Notes: generated from the letters alone by a model not told the origin. A DNA stretch of 64,000 nucleotides from Burkholderia cenocepacia (GCF_900446215.1 NZ_UAQZ01000001.1:1488001-1552000), one strand, 5' to 3'. Shown: positions 40,856-49,653, numbered from the stretch's first letter. Made by a program: numbers and translations.

Positions 40856-41725
40856 TCACTGCTTGCGACAGGCAACCTGATAGTCGATCACGGTGTTCTC
40901 GGAAGGCCGGTCCGGCTCGCCGCCCACCGTCGTCACGCCGAGCACGCCGGCCGCATTCCGGTAGCGCAGCGCGCAATACCCGATGCCGGTGCCCGAGCAC
41001 GCTTCGGCTTCGATAATGCCGTGCTTCGCGAGCGTTGCAGCCCCGTCCATCGCGTCCGGCTTCTCGCGCGGCCGCAGCGGTTGCCAGCCATGCGCGATCA
41101 GTATCTTGCGGGCCGCGTCGAGCGGCTTGCCGTATACGTTCGGCACGACCGCGCGGCCGCTGCAGTGCGTGCTTTCGGCGGCGACGCGGGTCAGCCGCAG
41201 GCCGCCGTTTTCCTCGTGCAGCTCGCCGACGGGCGCTCCGGGGCCGTCGCCGCCCCAGACGAGCAGTGCACCATTCTCCAGACGATCGACCGAGCCGAGC
41301 TGCCAGCCTGCCTTGCGCGCCGTGTAGCCCAGCGCGACGAGCGTCGCGCCCTCGAATACGCCGAGGTTGCCGTTGCGCGCGAAACAGATTGCGCTCGTGC
41401 CGGCGTTGAATCCGCTGGCGAAGCTCACGACCGTGTAGCGCCCAAGCGGTGCCTCGGATGTCACGATCCAGTCGCGCTTCGCGACTTCGCGGCCGGCCGC
41501 CGTGGTCGGCTTCGCGCGATATTGCGTGCAGAACGGATCGAGCGAACCTCTTTCAGGCGAGTGCGGCAGCGTGCCGAGCGGCACGAGCGACGCTCCGGCG
41601 ATATCGGAGGCCGTGCGCAGCGGCTCGGCCGATGCCGTGCCGCCGAACGTGGCGCCGGCAAATACCGCGACCGAAACGATCGACGCCAGATGCCGGGTGA
41701 GCGGCGAGGCAACGGAAGGAAGCAC
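40856..41725 (-). CDS. Secreted protein of unknown function with a PASTA-like segment
   Basis: A 289-aa exported protein. The signal peptide has a hydrophobic stretch at about residues 12-28 and cleavage at about TASA|EPL. Several Cys residues (FCTQ, ICFAR, HCSG, ACSG, YCAL, VACRK) suggest periplasmic disulfides. The segment VVPNVYGKPLDAARKILIAH followed by GWQPL resembles a PASTA domain (VPxVxGxxxxxAxxxLxxxG), which in other proteins binds muropeptides or beta-lactams. This is a pattern match only. No partner gene. Confidence 0.7.
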   Translation of the reverse strand: MLPSVASPLTRHLASIVSVAVFAGATFGGTASAEPLRTASDIAGASLVPLGTLPHSPERGSLDPFCTQYRAKPTTAAGREVAKRDWIVTSEAPLGRYTVVSFASGFNAGTSAICFARNGNLGVFEGATLVALGYTARKAGWQLGSVDRLENGALLVWGGDGPGAPVGELHEENGGLRLTRVAAESTHCSGRAVVPNVYGKPLDAARKILIAHGWQPLRPREKPDAMDGAATLAKHGIIEAEACSGTGIGYCALRYRNAAGVLGVTTVGGEPDRPSENTVIDYQVACRKQ

Positions 41726-41831
41726 GCTGGTTGTCTCCGGGGAAAGTGGGACGGGCGCGGCAAGCGCTTTTTCGCCCGTCCGTCACGGTCGCGCGCGCCG
41801 CCTGGCGGCACGCGTACGTGTCGCCGCCGAC

Positions 41832-42164
41832 TCAGTCCTTCGCGACGACGTCGATGCGCAGTGCGTCGCCGCCGGCCACGATCGCCAGCAGACGATCGAC
41901 GTTCGGGTGCGCGCCCGGACGATTGCGCGCGTCGGCCGTATGCTCGGCGAACACCGCGAGGCCGTGCTCGGCCGCTTTCGCGTCGAGCGTGCCGAACGCC
42001 TGCTTCAGATAGTGGTACACCGCGAGCGAGCCCTGCTTGCCTGGCTGGTTCTCGATGGTCGCGACCACGTCGCCGTTCGCGCCGACGAGATCGATGCGCG
42101 CGATGCCGTCGATGGCCGGCAGTTGCGCGAGGTTGTCCTTGAATACTGGGGTCGGTTGAATCAC
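41832..42164 (-). CDS. DUF2322 family protein
   Basis: A 110-aa soluble protein matching the DUF2322 family. It has DNLAQLPAIDGIARIDLVG, the block IENQPGKQGSLAVYHYLKQA, and the hallmark FAEHTADARNRPGAHPNVDR. The function is unknown. GTG at 42164 is chosen because GGAG lies 8 nt before it; an earlier GTG 9 nt upstream is also possible. The MFS gene ends 53 bp upstream in the same direction, so the two may be co-transcribed. Confidence 0.8.
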   Translation of the reverse strand: MIQPTPVFKDNLAQLPAIDGIARIDLVGANGDVVATIENQPGKQGSLAVYHYLKQAFGTLDAKAAEHGLAVFAEHTADARNRPGAHPNVDRLLAIVAGGDALRIDVVAKD

Positions 42165-42217
42165 TGAAAACACTCCGTCGGTTCGGTCATGGGCCAAGGT
42201 GCGTGGCCGGCCGTATC

Positions 42218-43651
42218 TTATCCGATCGGCCTCGGTGCGCCGGCCCGCGTGCCGGTGCTGGCCGTGCGCCACGCGAGCGCCGCGCCCGCGAGCTGCAGCG
42301 CGCTGCCCGTCAGCATCGCGACCCGCAGGCCCGACGCGCCGCCGCCGCACGCGTCGTACAGCGCGCCCAGCAGCGCGACGCCGAAGACCGCGCCGATCAT
42401 CCGCGTCACGTTCATCAACGATGCCGCGGTGCCGGCGCGCGCGGCGTCGACTGCGCCGACCGCCGTCGCGGCCAGCGAGCCGACCGCGAGGCCGAGGCCC
42501 GTGCCGGTCAGCGCGAGCCCCGCCTCGGCCCACGCGAGCATCGGCGCGTGCGGATTCGTCGACCCGGCCGCGCCGATGCCGATCGCGGCGAGCCCGAGCC
42601 CCATCAGCGCGACGCCGCCCGCGCCGGCCGTGCGTGCGCCGACGCGGGCCGCAACGGCACCGGAGCCGAACGACACGAGCGCGAACGGCACCGACATCGG
42701 CAGCAGTGCGAGGCTGGCGCCGCTGGCGTCGAGCACGTGGTGGCTTTGCCATGCGAGCGGGAGCACGAACAGCATCCCGTAGCCGCCGAACGTCATGGCG
42801 CCGTTGCCGACCAGCATCCCGCGGAACGCGCGATTCGCGAACAGGTCGAGCGGCACGAGCGCGGCCGTGCCGAGCCGCCGTTCGATCCGCACGAACAGCG
42901 CGATCGCGGCCGCGCCGGTCCCGATCAGCAGCGCCGCGCGCTGCGGGTCGTGGCGCGCGTCGATCGTCGCGAATACGACGCAGCCGATCGCGATCGCACC
43001 GAGCACCTGCGCGGCCGGATCGAAGCGCCGGCCCCGCGGATCGGCTGATTCCGGCACGACGGCGCTGGTGAGTGCGATCGCGGCGATGCCGAACGGAATC
43101 ACGACGCCGAAGATGCTGCGCCAGCCGAGCGCGTGGATCAGCACGCCGCCGAGCGTCGGGCCGACGATCATCGCGATGCCGCCGCACGCGGCCCAGATGC
43201 CGAGCGCGCGTGCGCGTTCGGCCGGATGGCGCCAGAGCACGCGGACGATCGCGAGCGACGCGGGGATCAGCAGCGCGGCGCCCGCGCCGGCGAGCGCGCG
43301 GCCCGCGATCAGCACGCCCAGCGTCGGCGCGAGCGCGCACACGACCGACGCGCCGCTCAACACCGTCGCGCCGAGCACGAATGCACGCCGCCTGCCGTAC
43401 AGGTCGCCGATCAGGCCGCCCGTGAGCAGCAGCACCGCATACGCGAGGTTGTACGCGTCGATCACCCATTGCAGCGCACCGACGCGGGTGCCGAACGCGG
43501 TGCCGATCGGTTCGGTCGCGAGATTGACGATCGCCGTGTCGATCTGCGCGATCAGCACGGCGATGCACAGCGCCGGCAGTGCCAGGCGGTGCCGGGCCGG
43601 CGCGGCGACATCGGCCGCACGGGGGGCAGCAGGGCGGCGTATCGGATTCAC
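42218..43651 (-). CDS. MFS drug/multisolute exporter (DHA2, EmrB/QacA type)
   Basis: A 477-aa transporter with about 14 membrane helices. Motif D1-like IAQIDTAIVNLATEPIGTAF lies in helix 1. Motif A GGLIGDLYGRRRAFVLG follows helix 2, and the antiporter motif C-like region GGIAMIVGPTLGGVLIH lies in helix 5. Proton-coupled efflux of toxic compounds is expected. It lies 22 bp downstream of nothing but the flavin reductase stop on the far side (43674), and shares orientation with that gene, so the reductase and exporter may be one operon. Confidence 0.9.
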   Translation of the reverse strand: MNPIRRPAAPRAADVAAPARHRLALPALCIAVLIAQIDTAIVNLATEPIGTAFGTRVGALQWVIDAYNLAYAVLLLTGGLIGDLYGRRRAFVLGATVLSGASVVCALAPTLGVLIAGRALAGAGAALLIPASLAIVRVLWRHPAERARALGIWAACGGIAMIVGPTLGGVLIHALGWRSIFGVVIPFGIAAIALTSAVVPESADPRGRRFDPAAQVLGAIAIGCVVFATIDARHDPQRAALLIGTGAAAIALFVRIERRLGTAALVPLDLFANRAFRGMLVGNGAMTFGGYGMLFVLPLAWQSHHVLDASGASLALLPMSVPFALVSFGSGAVAARVGARTAGAGGVALMGLGLAAIGIGAAGSTNPHAPMLAWAEAGLALTGTGLGLAVGSLAATAVGAVDAARAGTAASLMNVTRMIGAVFGVALLGALYDACGGGASGLRVAMLTGSALQLAGAALAWRTASTGTRAGAPRPIG

Positions 43652-43673
43652 AGGCGTTCTCCCACGCGCTTCA

Positions 43674-44375
43674 TTACCGTGCGCTACCGGCCAGCATGCC
43701 CGCGTCGCGCGAACGCTCGATGTCGGGGCTGCGATACGCGCGTTCGGGAATCTCGGCGAGCCGCGACGGATGCACCTGCTGCGGCGCCAGCCCGTAAAAC
43801 TTCTGGAAGCTCATGATCAGCGGCGACCACTTGTCCGGATCGATGCGGTCCGGATGACCGTCCATCAGCAGGTCGGGATGCGCGTGCACGCGCTGGATGC
43901 GCAGCTCGAACACGCGGATGCGGCCGCGCAGGTCGGGCGTGTCGTCGCCGATTCCGTAGGTGGCCGCGACGATCGCCTCCATGTGCACCGGGCATTCGAG
44001 CGCGCGCGGCGGCGTGACGGTTTGCGATGCCGCTTCGGTCAGCCCAGCCGTGCCGAACTTGTCCGGTTCGAATACGTAGCCCTTCGCGCGTTTGCCGTCG
44101 GGTACCGGGTACGTGCCCGTCGTGCGCGCGATCCGGTCGACCGCGTCCGCCTGCGCCGACGACGGCAGGTTCAGCACGCATTCGCCGGTGCGCAGCAGGT
44201 TGCGGGTGGTCTGCGAACTGGCAGCGATGCCGATCACGCCGCGCCAGCCGAGCCAGAACGCGGACGAGATCGGCGCGAGATTGGCCGTGCCGTTTTCGTT
44301 CAGCGTGCTGACCAGCACGACGGGCGTGCCGAAGTAGAGGATGTTCGGTTCGGTGACGCAATGCGGTGCATTCAT
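43674..44375 (-). CDS. Flavin reductase family protein (FMN-binding split barrel)
   Basis: A 233-aa flavin-binding protein of the flavin-reductase-like split-barrel group. VVLVSTLNENGTANLAPISS is the FMN-binding strand-turn pattern. FWLGWRGVIGIAASSQTTRN and TGECVLNLPSS follow in order. It could supply reduced flavin to a monooxygenase or act directly on a small aromatic compound. The start at 44375 (MNAPHCVTEPN) follows a GAGG-like element poorly, but homology begins there. The upstream open frame to 44594 has no family similarity. It is divergent from the thioredoxin gene by 211 bp. Confidence 0.82.
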   Translation of the reverse strand: MNAPHCVTEPNILYFGTPVVLVSTLNENGTANLAPISSAFWLGWRGVIGIAASSQTTRNLLRTGECVLNLPSSAQADAVDRIARTTGTYPVPDGKRAKGYVFEPDKFGTAGLTEAASQTVTPPRALECPVHMEAIVAATYGIGDDTPDLRGRIRVFELRIQRVHAHPDLLMDGHPDRIDPDKWSPLIMSFQKFYGLAPQQVHPSRLAEIPERAYRSPDIERSRDAGMLAGSAR

Positions 44376-44586
44376 GGTCGAGGCCTTTGTTGACGGGATC
44401 GGTTCCCATGCTGATCCCGTCGCGGCGATGCGGCGCTCCGAATCTTGTCGTGTCATTCCGGACGATGCGCGCGGACCGCGCCGGCAGCGCGCGGGCTTTT
44501 CCGCTACAGTAAGAAATCGAAGGCCGCACCCGCCCGCATCGCGCCGGCGCGTGCAGTCACGTTCCGCCAACGCACACGAGGGCCTG

Positions 44587-44913
44587 ATGGACACCGAGCA
44601 ACGCTACACCGCCAACGCGCCGACCCGCGCGGAAGTCGACGCACTGGGCGGCGCAACCGTCATCGAATTCGGCGCGAACTGGTGCGGGATCTGCGCAGGC
44701 GCGCAGCCCGCGATCACGGCGTCGTTCTCCGCGCATCCTGCCGTGCGGCACTTGAAGATCGAGGACGGCCCCGGCCGTCCGCTCGGCCGCTCGTTCGGCG
44801 TGAAGCTGTGGCCGACGCTGGTGTTCCTGCGCGACGGGGTCGAAGTCGCACGCGTCGTGCGCCCCGCCGACGCGAAACAGATCGAAGCCGACGGCTTCGC
44901 CGCGCTGGCCTGA
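44587..44913 (+). CDS. Thioredoxin family protein
   Basis: A 108-aa cytoplasmic thioredoxin-fold protein. The active site is WCGIC in EFGANWCGICAGAQPA, in place of the usual WCGPC. The cis-Pro is in KLWPTLVFLRDG. Because Ile replaces Pro between the cysteines, its redox potential should be shifted towards an oxidant compared with thioredoxin 1. It is 4 bp upstream of the yjbQ-like gene and almost certainly co-transcribed. Confidence 0.9.
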   Translation: MDTEQRYTANAPTRAEVDALGGATVIEFGANWCGICAGAQPAITASFSAHPAVRHLKIEDGPGRPLGRSFGVKLWPTLVFLRDGVEVARVVRPADAKQIEADGFAALA

Positions 44914-44917
44914 GGTC

Positions 44918-45343
44918 ATGGCGATGCAACAGGCCATCACGCACGTCGGCGTCGACACGCGCGGCGGCGGCCTCGTCGAAATTACGCCGCAGGTGCGCGC
45001 GTTCGTCGACCAGCAGGCGATCCGAACCGGCCTGCTCACAGTGTTCTGCCGCCATACGTCGGCGTCGCTGCTGATCCAGGAGAACGCGGATCCGTCGGTG
45101 CAGCGCGATATCGAACGCTATTTCGCGACGCTCGCGCCCGAGGACGACACGCGCTACGAGCACGACACCGAAGGCGCCGACGACATGCCCGCGCATCTGC
45201 GCACGGCGCTCACGCAGGTGCAACTATCGATCCCGGTCGAGCACGGACGCATGGTGCTCGGCACGTGGCAGGGGATCTATCTGTTCGAGCATCGTCGCGC
45301 GGCGCACCGGCGCGATATCGTGCTGCATCTGCTCGGCGAGTAG
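44918..45343 (+). CDS. yjbQ: YjbQ family protein (UPF0047)
   Basis: A 141-aa protein of the YjbQ/UPF0047 family. Conserved segments are LLTVFCRHTSASLLIQENAD, DMPAHLRTALTQVQLSIPV and LGTWQGIYLFEHR, with His residues that bind a metal in solved structures. Members have weak thiamine-phosphate synthase activity in vitro; the true role is unclear. Its stop codon TAG (45341-45343) lies inside the first unit of an 8-bp tandem repeat. It forms an operon with the upstream thioredoxin. Confidence 0.9.
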   Translation: MAMQQAITHVGVDTRGGGLVEITPQVRAFVDQQAIRTGLLTVFCRHTSASLLIQENADPSVQRDIERYFATLAPEDDTRYEHDTEGADDMPAHLRTALTQVQLSIPVEHGRMVLGTWQGIYLFEHRRAAHRRDIVLHLLGE

Positions 45344-45390
45344 GCGAGTAGGCGAGTAGGCGAGTAGGCGAGTAGGCGAGTAGGCGAATC
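45335..45390. repeat. 8-bp tandem repeat (GGCGAGTA), six perfect units plus one variant
   Basis: Six exact GGCGAGTA units occupy 45335-45382, followed by GGCGAATC. The first unit provides the stop codon of yjbQ. The array lies between two convergent genes, 42 bp from the histidine kinase stop. Copy number should vary between strains through replication slippage. Confidence 0.95.
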
Positions 45391-45431
45391 GCCGGGCAAC
45401 GGGCACGCGTGATGCCGCGCCGGCGCGCGGC

Positions 45432-47252
45432 TCAGGCGAGCAGTGTCTCGACGAGCGCGCCGAGCTCGCGCAGGTGGACCGGCTTCGGCAGGAACGCGTC
45501 GAACACCCGCTGGTTCTCGCGCAGCGCCGCCGATTCATACGCGCTGACGCCGAGGATCGCCGGATGCCGACCGTTGTCGTCGGGTTCCGCCACCGCCCGA
45601 ATACGCCGCGCCACGTCGAATCCGCTCAGGTCCGGCAGTTCGAGATCGAGCACGACGAGGTCGTAGCGGCCCGTGCCGAAGCGCGCGACGCCTTCCTGCC
45701 CGGTGCCGCACAGATCGGCGTCGACGCCGAGCGCCGAGAGCATCGCGCCGAGCGTTTCGCGCGCGTTGTCGTTGTCGTCGACCACCAGCGCGCGCCGGCC
45801 GTGGTACGCCAGCGCGGGCGGCGGCGCGGGCGCATCGCCGGCGGCAGTGCCGGCCGTATCGACGCCCGGCACTTCGACCGGCAGCGTCACGACGAACTCG
45901 CTGCCTTCGCCGACCACGCTGCGCACGTCCACATGCCCGCGTAGCGTCGTCACGATTTCGCGCACGACCGCGAGCCCCATGCCGATCCCGTCGACGTGCA
46001 GCCCGACCGCGTCGTTCGCGCGATAGAACGGCTCGAAGATCTTCGACAGATGTTGTTTCGCGATGCCGGCGCCGGTGTCGCGCACGGCGATCTTCAATTG
46101 CTGGCCGGCCGCCGCGTCGGCAAGCGTGATCGCGACCGTGATCGAGCCGCCGACAGTGTACTTGACCGAGTTCTCGATCAGATTCGACAGCACCTGTCGC
46201 AGCAGCTTGCGATCGGAGCGGATCGCGAGGCCGGGCGGCTCGACGAGCTGCGTGACCGCGATCCGTTTCGCGACGATCTTCTCGCGTAGCGGTTCGAGCG
46301 CTTCGGCGAGCAGCGGCGCGATGCCGACGGTCTCCAGTTCGGCGACGCGCTTCGTCGAGCGCAGCTTGATGTAGTCGGTGAGGTCCTTGACGAGCGCCTC
46401 CAGCGACAGCGCGGAGTTCTGCAGCCGCCGAATCGTCTTCAGGTTCGCGTCGGACTGCGAGCGCGCGAGCAGGATCTCGATCGATCCGCAGATCGCCTGC
46501 AGCGGCGTGCGCAGTTCGTGGCTGACCATCCCGAGGAACGCATTCTTCGCCTCGATCATCTCGAACGCGCGGTCCGACGCCTTGCGCTCCGCATCGAGCG
46601 CGGCGTTTTGCCGTTCGAGCAGGTCGTCGCGCGTGCGCATCGTATAGAGCAGCAGCAGGAACAGCGCGCACAGGAGCACACCGAGCACGATGCCGAGGAT
46701 CAGGATCGCGCGCTGTTTGTCCTTCAGTTGATGGAACGTGAAATCGCGCTGAGCCATTTCGATCGCGCGGAAGTAGTTCGCGAGGCCGTTAACTTTCGGC
46801 CAATACGCATTGACTTCGTCGATCACCTGCCGCGCCTGCATCGGCGACTCGCGCAGCAGCGGCACCTCGCGCTTCAGGCGCGTCATGAATTCGCCCAGCG
46901 CGTCGATCTCGTTGCGCGCGCGCGGGATGCGCAGCCAGTATTGGGACACTTCCGACGGCCGCTGCAGGAACCCGAACGACACCGACAGGCTGTCGAGCTG
47001 CATCTGCAGGTGATCGAAGTCTTCGTCCTCGCGCGTCGCGTAAAGAATCAGCTGACGATCGAAGCGCGTATACACGTTGCGGTATTGCGCGGCGGTCCAG
47101 AACACGCCTTCGCGCGGCCCCTCGAGCACGCCCTCGTTGACCGAGGTGGCGAGGAGATCCCACAGCAGGAACGCCCACGCGGCGAACCCCATGATCCACA
47201 GCGAGCCGAGGACCAGGATGATTTTTCTATTCTTCCATCGCCGCCGCGTCAT
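45432..47252 (-). CDS. Hybrid sensor histidine kinase
   Basis: A 606-aa membrane-bound kinase. TM1 lies at about residues 10-31, a periplasmic helical sensor at about 32-180 and TM2 at about 181-203. The HisKA domain has phospho-acceptor His245 in MVSHELRTP. The ATPase domain has N-box LSNLIENSVKYT, DTGAGIAKQH and GIGMGLAVV. A Pro/Ala linker leads to a C-terminal receiver with phospho-acceptor Asp536 in LVVLDLELPD. The ATG is 1 nt past the stop of the upstream periplasmic-protein gene, and the BetR/receiver gene lies just before that, so the three form a signalling operon. The signal is unknown. Confidence 0.92.
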   Translation of the reverse strand: MTRRRWKNRKIILVLGSLWIMGFAAWAFLLWDLLATSVNEGVLEGPREGVFWTAAQYRNVYTRFDRQLILYATREDEDFDHLQMQLDSLSVSFGFLQRPSEVSQYWLRIPRARNEIDALGEFMTRLKREVPLLRESPMQARQVIDEVNAYWPKVNGLANYFRAIEMAQRDFTFHQLKDKQRAILILGIVLGVLLCALFLLLLYTMRTRDDLLERQNAALDAERKASDRAFEMIEAKNAFLGMVSHELRTPLQAICGSIEILLARSQSDANLKTIRRLQNSALSLEALVKDLTDYIKLRSTKRVAELETVGIAPLLAEALEPLREKIVAKRIAVTQLVEPPGLAIRSDRKLLRQVLSNLIENSVKYTVGGSITVAITLADAAAGQQLKIAVRDTGAGIAKQHLSKIFEPFYRANDAVGLHVDGIGMGLAVVREIVTTLRGHVDVRSVVGEGSEFVVTLPVEVPGVDTAGTAAGDAPAPPPALAYHGRRALVVDDNDNARETLGAMLSALGVDADLCGTGQEGVARFGTGRYDLVVLDLELPDLSGFDVARRIRAVAEPDDNGRHPAILGVSAYESAALRENQRVFDAFLPKPVHLRELGALVETLLA

Positions 47253-47253
47253 G

Positions 47254-47757
47254 TCACTTCACGGTCAGACCGATGATCTGCCACGCGAACTTGGCTTCGC
47301 CGAGCGGCGTCTTCAGCTCGTCGGGATACTGGTCGCGCGGATACATGATCCACAACGGGCCGTAGTTGTCGTTGCCGAGCACCTTGCCGTTCATCGTCCG
47401 CGCGAGGATCACGCCGTACTTGTCGGCGTCCGACACGGGAATCGTGAACGTGTATTCGTCGATGCAGCGAAATTCGATCTGCGTGCCGTGCGCGCCGACC
47501 GTCTTCAGCACGTCGGACAGGCGCGGGCCGGTGAAGGTCGCCTTCGGCGTCCAGCTCGTCGACGTGACGATCGTATGCTGCGGCAGCGCCATCAGCGCCT
47601 GCTCGGAAAAGACGTAGCTCATCTTTCCCTGCTGGTTGCTCTTGCTGATCTTGCCGTCGACGGTGAACGTGAACGACGACGCGGCCCACGCCGCGGTGGC
47701 CATCCCGAGCAGGCAGGTTGTCAGCAGGCTTTTGATCCAGATGGTTGAAATGCGCAT
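47254..47757 (-). CDS. Periplasmic molybdopterin-oxidoreductase-fold protein
   Basis: A 167-aa exported protein. The signal peptide is clear (hydrophobic stretch at about residues 9-24, cut near AWA|ASS). The mature part resembles the sulfite-oxidase-type molybdopterin-binding fold in reduced form: FTVDGKISKSNQQGKMSYVF, TGPRLSDVLKTVGAHG, then FTIPVSDADKYGVILARTMN and GPLWIMYPRDQYP. The Cys that would bind the cofactor is not in the usual context (only FRCIDEYT), so it is more likely a ligand-binding partner of the sensor kinase than an enzyme. It lies between the regulator gene and the kinase gene, 1 nt from the latter. Confidence 0.75.
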   Translation of the reverse strand: MRISTIWIKSLLTTCLLGMATAAWAASSFTFTVDGKISKSNQQGKMSYVFSEQALMALPQHTIVTSTSWTPKATFTGPRLSDVLKTVGAHGTQIEFRCIDEYTFTIPVSDADKYGVILARTMNGKVLGNDNYGPLWIMYPRDQYPDELKTPLGEAKFAWQIIGLTVK

Positions 47758-47825
47758 GTTTTTCCCTCGGTCTTATGGTGCGTGTAGCGGGTTGTCGCGC
47801 CGGTCGCCGTTTCCGTGCTCGGTGC

Positions 47826-48701
47826 TCAGTTCGTCGCGGCCGCTGCCGCCGGCAGCGTGAGTTTCAGTTCGCGGGCGACTTCCGCGAACAGGATCGGCAG
47901 GCGCACGGGCTTTTCTTCGCAGCGCGCGTTGTAGTGCGACACGATGTGCGCAATCTCGTCCTCGCTCGCTTCGCCGGTCGAGATCTTGCCAGTCAGCAGG
48001 AAGATCGGCGCGCCGCTGTTCTCGCTCGAGCGGATGCCGCGCACGAGTTCGGCGGCCGTCTGGTCGCCGAGCATCCAGTCGAGGATGTAGCCATCGAAAT
48101 CCTCGACCTCTAGCGCCTTGCGGAAGCTCGCACCGTCGAAGTACGGAATCGCGTTCACGCCTTTCTCGATGAAGTATTCACAGACCGTTTCGGCGACGTC
48201 GTGCGAATCGTCGACCACGGCGATGCGCGCCGCGTACACATTCGGCTGCGCCGAGCGCAGCTCGATCACGTCGACCGGATACGTGCGGCCCTCACGCGCA
48301 TGCTCGCGTTCGGTGACGATCCATTCGCCCTGCCACTGCAGCGCGACGAAATCCGTTTCGATCTGGCTGGTCGCCTTCGTCGAGATCGCGGCGCGGCAGC
48401 GAAAGCGCTTCGACTCGATCACGAACGTCGCGTCGATCATCTCGGCCGCGGCCGGCTGCGTGCCCTTGTCGTCGAGCAGGATCGCGGGCGGCACGCCGAA
48501 GTGCGTCGCGATGTCCTGCAACTGCGACAGGTTCCACGGGATCAGGCCTTTCATCTTGCGCGTGACGACCGAGAAGCTCAGGCCGAGCACGTTCGCGATC
48601 GTCGTGTTGTGACTGCGCGGCGGAATGCCGTTCCGGTTCAGGAGATCGCGCACCTTGTTGGCGGTGATGAGATCGACGTTGGCCTGCTCGGTGGTGGACA
48701 T
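47826..48701 (-). CDS. Transcription regulator with N-terminal HTH (BetR-like) and C-terminal receiver
   Basis: A 291-aa protein with the domain order reversed from ordinary response regulators. Residues about 8-75 form an HTH of the BetR/XRE kind (ANKVRDLLNRNGIP, TIANVLGLSFSVVTRKMKG, LQDIATHFGVPP). A middle segment (about 88-150) is beta-rich. Residues about 157-280 are a receiver with acidic pocket Asp164/Asp165, phospho-acceptor Asp208 (YILDWMLGD), Thr237 (LLTGK) and Lys264 (EEKPVRLP). The start at 48701 begins MSTTEQANVD. It is first in an operon with the periplasmic protein and the hybrid kinase and is the likely output of that phosphorelay. Confidence 0.85.
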   Translation of the reverse strand: MSTTEQANVDLITANKVRDLLNRNGIPPRSHNTTIANVLGLSFSVVTRKMKGLIPWNLSQLQDIATHFGVPPAILLDDKGTQPAAAEMIDATFVIESKRFRCRAAISTKATSQIETDFVALQWQGEWIVTEREHAREGRTYPVDVIELRSAQPNVYAARIAVVDDSHDVAETVCEYFIEKGVNAIPYFDGASFRKALEVEDFDGYILDWMLGDQTAAELVRGIRSSENSGAPIFLLTGKISTGEASEDEIAHIVSHYNARCEEKPVRLPILFAEVARELKLTLPAAAAATN

Positions 48702-48785
48702 CTCGATGGGGTCTCCAGGGGTTTTGGGCGAGGTAGAGCATATCAAAGCTGACGTGTCACGCAAACTTCAAACACGCTAAGGGCC

Positions 48786-48813
48786 TTGACATGCCGTTTT
48801 TCTCCATTATTAT
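48786..48813 (+). promoter_or_regulatory. Consensus sigma-70 promoter upstream of the Sel1 lipoprotein
   Basis: TTGACA (48786-48791), 16-nt spacer, TATTAT (48808-48813) on the + strand. Transcription would start near 48820, about 245 nt before the lipoprotein ATG, leaving a long leader. The rest of the 48702-49065 gap shows no gene. Near-consensus promoters like this are rare in GC-rich Burkholderia. Confidence 0.65.
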
Positions 48814-49065
48814 TGCTCACCACGTCACTATTGTTTGTTGCGTCATGTTTGGAGATCGATTCCGGCCCTGGTCGGACAGCGAAAAGCGGCAGCAATGAAG
48901 TAGTGATGGAACGATTCGAAGAGAGAACCTGAGAGAGCCTAGGACTGCGTGTCGGCGTTGGCGGATGGAATTGTATCCGCTGCGCCGCGCGCAACCGGGT
49001 ACGAGCTCGCGGGGTGGGATAGCTCGAAGCATTGCGGCGCCGATAAAAATTTGAGGAAAGTACCC

Positions 49066-49653
49066 ATGTATCGCCGTTTACTCGCACCGGGGCTGCTGTT
49101 GCTGTTGGCCGCGTGCGCGCAGGATCCGTCCGTCACCGGGAACACGGTACGGATCTGCGACGACACAGGTTGTTCCGATCGCCCTAAAGATCAGGTCTCC
49201 TATCAAAAAAGGGACGAGGCGGAAGACCTCGAAGAGCCGCGCATCGCCGCGCTCAAGCAGACCGCGAAGACCCAGCCGAAGGCCGCCTACGACCTCGGCC
49301 TGCGCTATTTCCGCGGCGACGGCGTGCGCCAGGACAGCTACCAGGCGCTCAAGTGGATGCGCGAGGCCGCCGAACGCGGCGACCTGAACGCGCAGAAGGC
49401 GCTCGGCAGTTTCTACCTGTTCGGCCTCGAGGAAATGGGCTCGGATGCGCGCGAAGCGGAGAAGTGGCTGTCGATCGCGGCCGGCCGCGGCGACAAGGAA
49501 TCGAAAAAGCTGCTCGATCTCGCGCGCAAGGCGAAGAAAGAAGACGAAGAAGACTGGAAATGGCGCACGCAATGGCGTGACGTCTATTACGGCTACTGGT
49601 ACTCGGGCTATCCGTACTACGGCGTCTGGCAGCAGACGTACTGGTACTACTGA
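49066..49653 (+). CDS. Sel1-repeat lipoprotein with aromatic-rich tail
   Basis: A 195-aa lipoprotein. The lipobox is LLAAC (Cys at residue 17). Two Sel1-type TPR repeats lie at about residues 72-145 (AYDLGLRYFRGDGVRQDSYQ, ALKWMREAAERGD, then ALGSFYLFG and AEKWLSIAAGRGD). A charged Lys/Glu segment follows, then a striking Tyr/Trp-rich ending (VYYGYWYSGYPYYGVW, then QTYWYY). Sel1 repeats mediate protein contacts in envelope or secretion assemblies. GAGGAAAG is 8 nt before the ATG at 49066. It is the first of three consecutive lipoprotein genes. Confidence 0.85.
   Translation: MYRRLLAPGLLLLLAACAQDPSVTGNTVRICDDTGCSDRPKDQVSYQKRDEAEDLEEPRIAALKQTAKTQPKAAYDLGLRYFRGDGVRQDSYQALKWMREAAERGDLNAQKALGSFYLFGLEEMGSDAREAEKWLSIAAGRGDKESKKLLDLARKAKKEDEEDWKWRTQWRDVYYGYWYSGYPYYGVWQQTYWYY

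Noticed and set aside
45335-45390. Phase-variation switch for yjbQ or the histidine kinase
   Set aside because: The array begins at the yjbQ stop and lies beyond the kinase stop, so a change in unit number would not shift either reading frame.
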